A DNA stretch of 64,000 bases, taken from the NCBI RefSeq assembly GCF_003696365.1, contig NZ_RFFM01000001.1, positions 806,001-870,000 of the forward strand, read 5' to 3'. Made by a program: the position numbers and the translations under genes. Shown here piece after piece: positions 46,357 to 55,943 of this stretch. The number at the start of each line of letters is the position of its first letter. The first letter of the stretch is position 1. The notes below the pieces were generated by a model that ran no database searches, was not told the origin of the DNA, and saw nothing but the letters and a program-made list of their open reading frames with translations. Source of the stretch: Stutzerimonas zhaodongensis. GTDB taxonomy: Bacteria > Pseudomonadota > Gammaproteobacteria > Pseudomonadales > Pseudomonadaceae.

Positions 46357-46986
46357 TCAGTGCTTGGCGGTGCTGTCCCAGTCTTTGACCAGACCGCGGA
46401 ACATGGGGTCGATGAGTGCTGCGCAGTCCTTTTCCGGATCGAACAGCGTGGAGTCCCGGGTCCAGTCGCTGAACAGCCCAACGATCAGCGCGTGCAGGCT
46501 GAGCGCAGCCAGCCGCGGGGTGACGCCCGGCTGCAGACTGCCTGATGCACTTTCCAGCAGCTTTTCACAGAGCTCGATGAACAAGTTGATGAAGGCGTGG
46601 TGACGCTCCTCAGCCTCGCGCAGTTCGTCGGTGAACTCGCAACGGTGCAGCAGAATGGTCATGACCCGGCGCTTCTGCTCGTCGCGCCCGAGCGCGCTGA
46701 TGCCCTCGATGCAGAGGTCGTAAAGCGTGCGCATGGGTTGCTGCTGGGTGCAGCTGGTCAGCCGTTCGGTCATCTGCTCGGGAGGCAGCCGAACCTGATT
46801 GAGCATCTCGTGAAACAGGTGCGCCTTGTTCTGGAAGTGCCAGTACACCGCGCCGCGCGTAACGCCGGCATCGCGAGCGATCTGGTCGAGGCTGGTGTGC
46901 GCTACGCCTTTGTCGAGAAACAATCGTTCAGCCGAGGCGAGCAGGGCGATGCGGGTCTTTTCGGCGTCTTCTTTAGTTCTTCGCAT
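46357..46986 (-). CDS. TetR/AcrR family transcriptional repressor
   Basis: A 209-residue regulator. The DNA-binding helix-turn-helix is TSLDQIARDAGVTRGAVYWH, followed by FQNKAHLFHEML, the pattern seen in TtgR/AcrR/MexR-type efflux repressors; the rest is the ligand-binding domain. It is divergent from a Bcr-type MFS pump gene with an inverted repeat between the two. It most likely represses that pump and itself, with a hydrophobic drug as inducer (inference). Confidence 0.85.
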   Translation of the reverse strand: MRRTKEDAEKTRIALLASAERLFLDKGVAHTSLDQIARDAGVTRGAVYWHFQNKAHLFHEMLNQVRLPPEQMTERLTSCTQQQPMRTLYDLCIEGISALGRDEQKRRVMTILLHRCEFTDELREAEERHHAFINLFIELCEKLLESASGSLQPGVTPRLAALSLHALIVGLFSDWTRDSTLFDPEKDCAALIDPMFRGLVKDWDSTAKH

Positions 46987-47078
46987 GGATGAGCTACGGC
47001 AGCCTGACGCTGCATTGGAAGGCCCTTATTGGGCGGGCGATGCGGAGTTCGTCCTTCAACATCTGCAACTTCGAGTGT

Positions 47079-47100
47079 TTACAATCGTCTGTGTATGTAA
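47079..47100. promoter_or_regulatory. candidate TetR operator between the repressor and MFS pump genes
   Basis: Imperfect palindrome TTACA (47079-47083), 12 bases, TGTAA (47096-47100). The TTACA ... TGTATGTAA layout resembles the AcrR/TtgR operators of enterobacteria and pseudomonads. It lies about 91 bases upstream of both divergent starts. Confidence 0.55.
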
Positions 47101-47191
47101 CAGCATCTCAGCTTCTCTGTAAACGTTCGATCTCGGCCGCGCCTCTATTGCGAGTCGATCTTCAGCCTTTTTTGCTCCGCGAGTTTTTCCA

Positions 47192-48388
47192 ATGCCTCTT
47201 CCGATTTTGCTCATCCTGGGCGCGCTTAGCGCGTTCGGCCCGTTGGCCATCGATTTCTACCTGCCAGCCTTTCCCTCGATGGCGCGCGCTTTTGCCACAG
47301 ACGTCGAGCATGTTCAGCTATCGCTGGCCGCCTACTTCGTGGGTCTGGCCCTGGGCCAGCTCTTCTATGGGCCGCTGGCCGATCGCTACGGCCGTCGCTG
47401 GCCGCTGTTGGCTGGCGTCACGTTATTCACCCTGGCTTCGCTGGCGTGCGCTTTTGCACCATCGCTGGACTGGTTGATTGCGGCACGCTTCATCCAGGCG
47501 TTGGGCGGTTGCGCCGGCATGGTGATCACGCGTGCTGTGGTACGAGACAGCTGCGATCCGGTGCAAGGGGCCAAGGTATTTTCCCAGCTGATGCTGGTGA
47601 TGGGGCTGGCGCCGATTCTGGCGCCGCTGGGAGGCGGGCTGTTGCTTAACGCGTTTGGCTGGCAATCGATCTTCGTTTCGCTGACGGCCTTCAGTGCGCT
47701 CTGCGGAATTGCGGTTGCACTACGGTTGCCGGAAACCCTTGCTGCCGATGCGCCCAAGCACCCGTTGAGCGGCACGGTCAAACGTTACATCGCCCTGTTC
47801 GGTGATCGGGAGTTCGTTGCGTTTGCCCTTGCTGGTGGCGTGGCTATGGCGGGCATGTTCGGTTATATCGCCGGCTCGCCTTTTGTCTTCATCGAGTTGT
47901 ACGGCGTGCCGGCCGAGCACTACGGCTGGCTGTTCGGCAGCAATGCGGCAGGTTTCATCATCGTCTCGCAGATCAATGCGCGGCTGCTGCGACGGCGTGG
48001 GCCGGGCTTCTGGTTGCGACGCTTCGTCTGGTTCTATTTCGCCTGTGGAGCGGCCTTGCTGCTGGTCGCGCTTAGCAAGCCGGATGCGCTCTGGCCGTTG
48101 CTGATTCCGCTGTTTGCGGGGCTTGCCAGCCTTGGCAGCATTCTGCCGAACGCTACCGCTTGTGCCATGGCGCAACAGGGCAAGCAAGCCGGGTTGGCGT
48201 CGGCGCTAATGGGCAGCTTGCAATTCTGCGTGGCGGCCGTGGCATCGGCTGCGGTTGGTTGGTTGCACAATGGAACGGCGGTGCCCATGGCATTGGTGAT
48301 CTGCGTGTGCGCGCTGTTGGCCGGATGCCTGGCCTGGTACACCGGTCAGATTGCGCTCGCACAGCGCAGCGAAGGAGCCGCCTCGTGA
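47192..48388 (+). CDS. Bcr/CflA-type MFS drug efflux protein
   Basis: A 398-residue, 12-segment major facilitator. Motifs typical of the DHA1 Bcr/CflA group are the motif-A-like FYGPLADRYGRRWPLL and the segment-5 ARFIQALGGCAGMVITRAVV. The start MPLPILLILGALSAFGPLAI follows directly from the first membrane segment. Predicted substrates are drugs such as chloramphenicol or bicyclomycin by family, not shown here. It is divergent from a TetR-type regulator. Confidence 0.88.
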   Translation: MPLPILLILGALSAFGPLAIDFYLPAFPSMARAFATDVEHVQLSLAAYFVGLALGQLFYGPLADRYGRRWPLLAGVTLFTLASLACAFAPSLDWLIAARFIQALGGCAGMVITRAVVRDSCDPVQGAKVFSQLMLVMGLAPILAPLGGGLLLNAFGWQSIFVSLTAFSALCGIAVALRLPETLAADAPKHPLSGTVKRYIALFGDREFVAFALAGGVAMAGMFGYIAGSPFVFIELYGVPAEHYGWLFGSNAAGFIIVSQINARLLRRRGPGFWLRRFVWFYFACGAALLLVALSKPDALWPLLIPLFAGLASLGSILPNATACAMAQQGKQAGLASALMGSLQFCVAAVASAAVGWLHNGTAVPMALVICVCALLAGCLAWYTGQIALAQRSEGAAS

Positions 48389-48397
48389 TGAGGCGGC
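48377..48397. terminator. hairpin overlapping the MFS stop codon
   Basis: GCCGCCTC (48377-48384) pairs with GAGGCGGC (48390-48397) over five bases, between the convergent MFS and oxidoreductase genes. The MFS stop lies in the loop. No T-run follows. Confidence 0.5.
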
Positions 48398-48409
48398 GTT
48401 TGCCCTGAT

Positions 48410-49420
48410 TCAGAACCCTTCGAGAACGATCTTGCCCTTTGCCTTGCCGCTCTCGATGAAGGCATGAGCGCGGCGCAGATTTTCGGCGCTGATGGTTCCG
48501 TAATGCTCGCCCAGGGTGGTCTTGAGCACGCCGCTGTCGATCAGTTCGGCGACTCTGTTGAGCAGCCGGTGCTGTTCGATCATGTCTGGCGTCTGATACA
48601 GCGAGCGGGTGTACATCAGTTCCCAGTGCAGAGAGAGGCTCTTGCGCTTGAGCAGGCTGATGTCGAGGCTCGCTGGATCGTCGATCAATGCCATGCGCCC
48701 CTGGGGCCGCAACGCTTCTACAATCTGGGGTAGGTGCAGGTCGGTGTGGGTCAGGCTCGCGACATGGGTGACATCGTCGATGCCATGGTCCTTCAGCGCT
48801 TGGGCCAGCGGCTGGCTGTGATCGATCACCTCGTGGGCGCCCAGCTCACGGACCCAATCCTGAGTTTCGCTGCGTGAGGCAGAGCCGATGACCTGCAACG
48901 CTGTGAGCTGACGCGCCAGTTGAGTGAGGATCGAGCCAACGCCGCCCGCTGCACCGATGATCAGCAAGCGCTGGCCTTGGTCTTTCTGTCCTTCGCTGAT
49001 CTGCAGGCGCTCGAACAGCAGCTCCCAAGCAGTGATCGAGGTCAGAGGAAGCGCCGCGGCTGCAGCGAAGTCGAGCGATGCGGGCTTGCGCCCGACGATG
49101 CGCTCATCGACCAGATGCAGCTGGCTGTTGGCGCCTGGTCGGTCCAGCGCGCCAGCGTAGAACACTTCGTCGCCTGCCTTGAACAGCGTGACCTCACTGC
49201 CCACTGCACGTACCACGCCCGCTACGTCCCATCCAAGCACCTGATGCTGGCCGTCTTCGGGCTGGACACGCATGCGGATCTTGGTATCCACCGGATTGAC
49301 TGAAATGGCACGCACCTCTACCAGCAGATCGCGTGGGCCCGGTGTGGGATCGGGGAGTTCGATATCGAGCAACGAGCGCGGGTCGTCGACAGGCAGGGAT
49401 TGCTGGTAGCCGATGGCTTT
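48410..49420 (-). CDS. zinc-type alcohol dehydrogenase-like / quinone oxidoreductase
   Basis: A 336-residue MDR-superfamily NAD(P)H oxidoreductase. GroES-like N-terminus (VEVRAISVNPVDTKIRMR ... GWDVAGVVRAVGSEV) and Rossmann domain with the nucleotide motif GAAGGVGS. No structural-zinc Cys cluster is visible, which fits the quinone-oxidoreductase side of the family. The ATG at 49420 is six bases after GGAG; an in-frame ATG at 49438 would give six more residues. It is divergent from a LysR gene that probably controls it. Confidence 0.85.
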   Translation of the reverse strand, partial: KAIGYQQSLPVDDPRSLLDIELPDPTPGPRDLLVEVRAISVNPVDTKIRMRVQPEDGQHQVLGWDVAGVVRAVGSEVTLFKAGDEVFYAGALDRPGANSQLHLVDERIVGRKPASLDFAAAAALPLTSITAWELLFERLQISEGQKDQGQRLLIIGAAGGVGSILTQLARQLTALQVIGSASRSETQDWVRELGAHEVIDHSQPLAQALKDHGIDDVTHVASLTHTDLHLPQIVEALRPQGRMALIDDPASLDISLLKRKSLSLHWELMYTRSLYQTPDMIEQHRLLNRVAELIDSGVLKTTLGEHYGTISAENLRRAHAFIESGKAKGKIVLEGF

Positions 49421-49492
49421 CATGATGGTCTCCGTCATGGATGAATGTTGAGTGCCGCCATGTTCGGCTTTCGGGTTGCGAAGAAAAACCGC

Positions 49493-49523
49493 ATATTCCG
49501 CAGAGGCTCTTTCAACGGAATAT
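49493..49523. promoter_or_regulatory. perfect inverted repeat, probable LysR operator
   Basis: ATATTCCG (49493-49500), 15 bases, CGGAATAT (49516-49523). The eight-base arms are exact. It sits between the divergent oxidoreductase and LysR genes, ending five bases before the LysR ATG, so binding could also block LysR translation or transcription start (autoregulation). The half-site spacing fits a LysR dimer. Confidence 0.7.
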
Positions 49524-49528
49524 TGAAA

Positions 49529-50458
49529 ATGCTACGTACCGATGACCTGCACGTGTTCGTGCTTACCGCTGAGTTGGGGAGCCTGTCTGCTGCAGCGCGC
49601 CGGCTGGAGCTCTCGCCCGCTGTGGCAAGCGCGGCGCTCAAGCGGCTGGAGGCGAGTCTGGGCTGCCGTTTGTTGGTGCGCTCGACCCGCAGTCTGAGGC
49701 TGACGGGAGAAGGTGAGCAGTACCTACCTCACGCGCGCGCCGCCCTGCAGAGTCTGTTGGCCGGCCAACAGCTGTTGGCGGGTGGCAAGGCCACCATCAG
49801 TGGTCCGTTGCAACTGTCGGCACCGTCGGATTTCGGCCGCAACGTGTTGCTCCCCTGGCTGGACGAGTTCCAGCTGCAGCACCCGTTGCTGAGTGTTCGC
49901 CTGCTGCTGGCGGATCGGAATGCTGACCTCTTCCGGCAACCAGTGGATATTGCCCTGCGCTACGGCCAACCGGAGGACTCCAGCCTGGTGGCTCTCCCAG
50001 TGGCGGCTGCCAATCGACGTGTACTTTGTGCTTCACCGGCGTATCTGGCACTGCACGGAGAGCCCCATTCGCTAGATGAGCTGGGCGAACATAATTGCCT
50101 GCGCTTCATGCTGACGGGACGAGTTCACGAGCGCTGGGTTTTTCATGATGGCCGACGCGAACTGCAACAGCAGGTGTCCGGTGACCGTGTCAGTGACGAC
50201 GCTGACGTGGTGCGTCGCTGGGCGCTAGCGGGGCAGGGGGTGGTGTACAAGTCCTGGCTGGACGTCGCGCAGGATGTCCAGGCGGGAAGGTTGGTGGTGT
50301 TGATGCCGCAGTTGCAGGGAGAAATGGCGCCACTGAACCTGATCTGTGCCCACCGAGCACATCTCGGCGAAACCCTTCGACTACTGCGCGAGCATCTCGT
50401 CACGCGGTGCCAGACGCTGCTGGAACGAGCGCCATTTCGCAACGATACGGGCCGCTGA
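49529..50458 (+). CDS. LysR family transcriptional regulator
   Basis: A 309-residue regulator. The winged helix-turn-helix is FVLTAELGSLSAAARRLELS then VASAALKRLEASLG, followed by the two-lobed substrate-binding domain (GPLQLSAPSDFGRNVLLPWL ... VDIALRYGQP). The start at 49529 (MLRTDDLHVF) is chosen on homology. It belongs to the CrgA-like group, whose members are often autoregulators and control an adjacent oxidoreductase. It is convergent with the adenine deaminase gene. Confidence 0.88.
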   Translation: MLRTDDLHVFVLTAELGSLSAAARRLELSPAVASAALKRLEASLGCRLLVRSTRSLRLTGEGEQYLPHARAALQSLLAGQQLLAGGKATISGPLQLSAPSDFGRNVLLPWLDEFQLQHPLLSVRLLLADRNADLFRQPVDIALRYGQPEDSSLVALPVAAANRRVLCASPAYLALHGEPHSLDELGEHNCLRFMLTGRVHERWVFHDGRRELQQQVSGDRVSDDADVVRRWALAGQGVVYKSWLDVAQDVQAGRLVVLMPQLQGEMAPLNLICAHRAHLGETLRLLREHLVTRCQTLLERAPFRNDTGR

Positions 50459-50468
50459 TGCGGCCCGT
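50447..50468. terminator. hairpin overlapping the LysR stop
   Basis: ACGGGCCGC (50447-50455) pairs perfectly with GCGGCCCGT (50460-50468) over a TGAT loop that contains the LysR stop codon. It lies between convergent genes. There is no T-run. Confidence 0.5.
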
Positions 50469-50472
50469 TGCG

Positions 50473-51507
<1,035 letters not shown>

Positions 51508-51605
51508 CTACTACTCCAAGAGCACGACACAGGCTTAACAGTGCAATAAACAGGCACACCGCGGAAGGCCAGGGTAGCCGTGGCTGCCGTCGTTTAGCCC
51601 AAAGG

Positions 51606-51614
51606 TTATCCACA
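51606..51614 (+). promoter_or_regulatory. DnaA box
   Basis: Exact match to the consensus DnaA box TTATCCACA. A second exact copy, same orientation, begins 213 bases later. Two near-matches with two mismatches each flank it (TTGTCCACG and, on the other strand, TTATACGCA). Confidence 0.65.
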
Positions 51615-51818
51615 GTTTTGTCCACGTGTTCTGCGTATAACTTTTTAAGACGCTCATGCTACGGAATGACCGCCGAGTCAACGAACCTGATTGAGTAAAA
51701 AATCTTCAAAATCAACAGGCTTAGGCGCTGGTTGCAAACTTGCAGCTTGTTTTGGTTAAAAATTGACCGCGGATGTCTACGCCCCACTCCGCATGGGTTC
51801 GCCACGTCTGTCCCATTC

Positions 51819-51827
51819 TTATCCACA
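51819..51827 (+). promoter_or_regulatory. DnaA box
   Basis: Exact TTATCCACA, followed by A. Same orientation as the box at 51606 and just outside the terminator of the lipoprotein gene. Confidence 0.65.
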
Positions 51828-51851
51828 ATTTCATGCACACAATCGGTGGAA

Positions 51852-51897
51852 AACAAAAAGACAAAAGGCCACGCTTTGGTGCGCGCCAAGCGTGGCC
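51852..51897 (-). terminator. intrinsic terminator of the small lipoprotein gene
   Basis: On the minus strand GGCCACGCTTGG pairs with CCAAAGCGTGGCC (51897-51867, one bulged base) over a GC-rich loop, then TTTTGTCTTTTT follows. It begins 31 bases past the lipoprotein stop codon. Confidence 0.85.
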
Positions 51898-51928
51898 GTG
51901 AGATGAGCATGCCGATATTGGTCAGCGA

Positions 51929-52210
51929 TCAGTTCTGCTGCGCGGGTGCAGGGGCGCGGGGGGCAGCCGGCTCGCCGACTTCTGGCTCATCGTCAGGCAG
52001 GTCAACGTCGACGTCAGGCACTGTGATGGTCTTTTCTTTCGTCCCTACGTCCACGTCAGGTGCATCCACGTCGTACTCGGGCATGTTGCCGCCTTCGACT
52101 TCAACGTTGGGAAGCGAGCCTTCCTCGGTTTGCTCGACGTCGCAACCGGCCATGCCCAAGCTAGTGAGCAGCACAACGCCGGGAATCAACCAGCTGAATC
52201 TGTATTTCAT
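51929..52210 (-). CDS. small acidic lipoprotein of unknown function
   Basis: A 93-residue exported protein. The signal peptide ends in the lipobox LGMAGC. The mature part is strikingly acidic and has PDVDV-type repeats (APDVDVG, VPDVDVDLP) and a Pro/Ala tail (APRAPAPAQQN). Asp-rich repeats can bind divalent cations, but no family function is known to me. The ATG at 52210 is eight bases after GAGGAG; a GTG at 52219 is also in frame. An intrinsic terminator follows. Confidence 0.75.
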   Translation of the reverse strand: MKYRFSWLIPGVVLLTSLGMAGCDVEQTEEGSLPNVEVEGGNMPEYDVDAPDVDVGTKEKTITVPDVDVDLPDDEPEVGEPAAPRAPAPAQQN

Positions 52211-52322
52211 CGTCTTCACTCCTCATCACTGCGTAATGTGGATTTCGACGCCTGTGTCCGTCTATGCCAGCTTCCGGCCAGCAAGCCTCGATGTAGTAAG
52301 GACTTGTTAGAGATCGCTCAGT

Positions 52323-52922
52323 TCAGCCAGCGTCTACATCCATTGACCGCAGCACGATTCGGCCTCGGCTGATATCGGAGAGCATGCGCTGCAGGCGCGC
52401 GTGTTGCTCGGCTGGCAATGCCAGTTGCAATGCGGCGCCCTCGGCATCGAAGGTCTCGCTTTCGATCAATGCCTCGTACTCATTCAGACGCGCTTTGAGC
52501 AGAGCCAGCTCGGCAAAGCGGCAATGCAAACCGCAACGAACCCGGGCCACTAGTTCGATGCGCTCACCTGCCTGCAGGCATTTGGCCGCGCAGCCGCCAT
52601 AGGCACGAGCGAGCCCGCCGGTGCCGAGTTGGATGCCTCCGAACCAGCGAGTCACGACCACCACCACTTGATCGCAATCCTGACCTTCGATAGCGGTCAG
52701 CATTGGCCGGCCAGCGGTGCCGCCGGGTTCGCCGTCGTCGCTGAATCGATATTGATTGCCGATCTTCCAGGCCCAGCAGTTGTGCGTAGCGCTGAGGTCA
52801 CTGACTGCCTGAATGAATGCCTGGGCCTCCTCCGGGCTGGCGACCGGCGCGGCCTTGGCGATAAAGCGGCTCTTGCGGATGGATTCCTGATATTCGCAAG
52901 GGGCGGAGAGGGTAGACGTCAT
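52323..52922 (-). CDS. YigZ/IMPACT family protein
   Basis: A 199-residue protein with the UPF0029 N-terminal domain (ESIRKSRFIAKAAPVASPEE ... FSDDGEPGGTAGRPML ... RWFGGIQLGTGGLARAYGGC) and a C-terminal ferredoxin-like lobe. It resembles E. coli YigZ and eukaryotic IMPACT; no catalytic activity is settled. The GG-rich motifs suggest nucleotide or RNA binding. It is a lone gene, with no obvious promoter element. Confidence 0.88.
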   Translation of the reverse strand: MTSTLSAPCEYQESIRKSRFIAKAAPVASPEEAQAFIQAVSDLSATHNCWAWKIGNQYRFSDDGEPGGTAGRPMLTAIEGQDCDQVVVVVTRWFGGIQLGTGGLARAYGGCAAKCLQAGERIELVARVRCGLHCRFAELALLKARLNEYEALIESETFDAEGAALQLALPAEQHARLQRMLSDISRGRIVLRSMDVDAG

Positions 52923-53113
52923 GGTGCAACAGGTTTTCGGATGGGCTGCGTAGTGTAGCGGCGACTGCGCCCAGTCGGGCCGTTTAGCGGCGTGGCGCTA
53001 TCAGTTCATGACCATTCAGTAGATCTGGATGAACTTTGCAGCATGTTACGGCCACGAATTCCATGTTGGGTCTCGAAGCCCTATCTCTCCCACGACTCGA
53101 AACGGAGGAAACC

Positions 53114-53443
53114 ATGCTCGATTCCAAGTACGAGGCTTGCATCCAGGCTTGTTCCAACTGCGCCATCGTATGCGAAACCTGTGCTGCGTCCTGCCTACGC
53201 GAAGAAGACGTGAAGATGATGGCCCGCTGCATCGAGCTGGACCGCGACTGCGCGGATCTTTGCGCGCTCGCTGCCACGCTTATGGCGCGTGACAGCAAGC
53301 TGGCGCAGGAGATGTGCCGGATCTGTGCTCAGGTTTGCCGCGATTGCGCGCAAGAGTGTGGCAGCCACAACATGGACCACTGCCAGGCGTGTGCCGAGGC
53401 CTGCCGCACCTGTGCCGAAGAGTGCGAAAAGATGGCAGCTTGA
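53114..53443 (+). CDS. four-helix copper-binding protein (Csp/DUF326)
   Basis: A 109-residue cytosolic protein with 19 cysteines, most spaced CxxC, CxxxC or CxC on amphipathic helices (for example CIQACSNCAIVCETC and CRICAQVCRDCAQEC). This is the pattern of copper storage proteins (Csp3-like), which fill the helix core with Cu(I). There is no signal peptide, so it is presumably cytoplasmic. GGAGG lies five bases before the ATG at 53114. No CueR-type operator is visible upstream. Confidence 0.85.
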   Translation: MLDSKYEACIQACSNCAIVCETCAASCLREEDVKMMARCIELDRDCADLCALAATLMARDSKLAQEMCRICAQVCRDCAQECGSHNMDHCQACAEACRTCAEECEKMAA

Positions 53444-53461
53444 TCGAAAGCAGCTGTATGC

Positions 53462-53494
53462 AAAGGCCGGTCAGCGTAGCTGCCGGCCTTTTTT
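53462..53494. terminator. intrinsic terminator after the copper-binding protein
   Basis: AAGGCCGG (53463-53470) pairs with CCGGCCTT (53483-53490) with inner AGC/GCT pairing, followed by a T-run to 53494. It ends at the edge of the DUF1826 stop, so it could act in both directions. Confidence 0.85.
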
Positions 53495-54137
53495 CATGCC
53501 AGCCAGTCCAGCGTCAGGATCAGCCGCTTCTTATCCGGTGCAGCGAGTGGAGAGCGGTGAATGATTCCTGCGCCTTCGTTCCCTTGCCACTTTTCGCCTT
53601 TGAACAACGCGACCTCGCCTGCATTCAATTGCTCGATAAGGGCAGCATCAAAGGGTTCAGCGGCCGCCTCGCCGAGTCGGCGACGCGACATGGCGTCTTC
53701 GCGTAGCCACTCGCTGGCGGCGCCGGCGTAGGTGGTGATCAGCCTCAGCGGCACGTGATCGACATGGAAGCGCGGGCACATTGACTTGTCCAGCACGCGC
53801 AAGCGCACCCCGATGCGCCGCGCGTCCAGCAGGAAGGAAAAGGCGCGGACGAGCCAGGCGACATCGGCTATGAACCCGGCGTGCCCGGCAATGCCCTGGT
53901 AGGCAGCGGCCAGCGTCGGCATATGCGAAGCGCCGTGGGCGTCTGGCTCGACTGTCAGCGACTCGGCCAGCGGTTCGTCCAGCGCCAACAATGTGTGGGC
54001 GAAGTCAGCGATGTGCGAGGGCAACTGACGCCTCCAGACCGTGAGGTTCACTCCATCGGTCAGCGCATCTCCAAGTACCGCTGGCGTGTCACCGAATACT
54101 TGCCGCGGTGATTCGCGGACCAATTGTCGCGCCAACA

Positions 54138-54141
<4 letters not shown>
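53494..54141 (-). CDS. DUF1826 family protein
   Basis: A 215-residue protein of the DUF1826 family, usually found beside COG0523 zinc GTPases in pseudomonads. It has conserved [15 protein letters not shown] and [20 protein letters not shown] blocks; the latter, with PRFHVDH, hints at a cupin-like metal site (inference). It follows zigA with a four-base overlap and GGAGGAGG before the start. The family is linked to zinc limitation by context; its biochemical role is unknown. Confidence 0.8.
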
Positions 54142-55340
<1,199 letters not shown>

Positions 55341-55349
55341 GGCGATCTC

Positions 55350-55754
55350 TCAGGCAGTTCGTTGGTGTTTCTCGCGCTCTTCCTGGCGCTCTTTGGCTTC
55401 GATGCTCAGCGTCGTGGTCGGGCGCAGCAACAGCCGCTTCAGGCCGATGGGTTCGCCGGTTTCGGCGCACCAGCCGTATTCGCCACGGGCCAGGCTATCG
55501 AGGGAATCGTCGATCTTGTCGAGCAACTTTTTTTCCCGTTCGAGCAAGCGCAACTGCCACTGACGCTGCTCCTCGGCGGTGCCGATGTCGGAAGGGTCGC
55601 TGCTGGGCTCGTAGTCGCGCAGTTGCTGGAATTCGTCGGCAATGCGTGTCTGCAATTCGGTGCGTTGACGCAGCAGCAGGTCGCGAAAGAAAGCCTGCTG
55701 TGTCTCGTTCATGTAGGCATCGGCGGGTTGGGCGAGCAGTTCGGCTTCAGTCAT
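55350..55754 (-). CDS. dksA2: DksA2: zinc-independent DksA paralogue
   Basis: A 134-residue RNA-polymerase secondary-channel factor, the same length as P. aeruginosa DksA2 as I recall it. A long coiled coil has the acidic tip motif SDPSDIG, then the globular domain. The zinc-finger region reads YGWCAETGEPIG ... RPTTTLSIEAKERQE: only Cys96 survives, with Thr99, Ser117 and Ala120 at the other three Cys positions. It cannot bind zinc in the usual way, so it should substitute for DksA under zinc limitation, as known in P. aeruginosa. It is first in the operon behind a Zur-like box. Confidence 0.92.
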   Translation of the reverse strand: MTEAELLAQPADAYMNETQQAFFRDLLLRQRTELQTRIADEFQQLRDYEPSSDPSDIGTAEEQRQWQLRLLEREKKLLDKIDDSLDSLARGEYGWCAETGEPIGLKRLLLRPTTTLSIEAKERQEEREKHQRTA

Positions 55755-55778
55755 GGCGGGGTACGCGGTGGGTGTAAT

Positions 55779-55794
55779 GCTATAGTTATAACAT
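55779..55794 (-). promoter_or_regulatory. Zur-like operator before dksA2
   Basis: TGCTATAGTTATAACA (55779-55794) matches the Zur dyad TGTTATA-N-TATAACA, apart from one substitution and a one-base-longer centre. It lies 25 bases upstream of the dksA2 ATG. dksA2-zigA in pseudomonads are known Zur targets. Confidence 0.7.
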
Positions 55795-55943
55795 AACACT
55801 AAGCGTTCAGCTCAATATGAAAACCTATGCCAGTCAGGCTGCAAAAAATGTGCGGTGAAGAGGCCTCTAGAATGAGCGTCGACGTGGTCAACCGTCGACG
55901 TTCGTGCGTGCAAGCATTGCTGCGCGCTACAGTAGCTGCCCGT

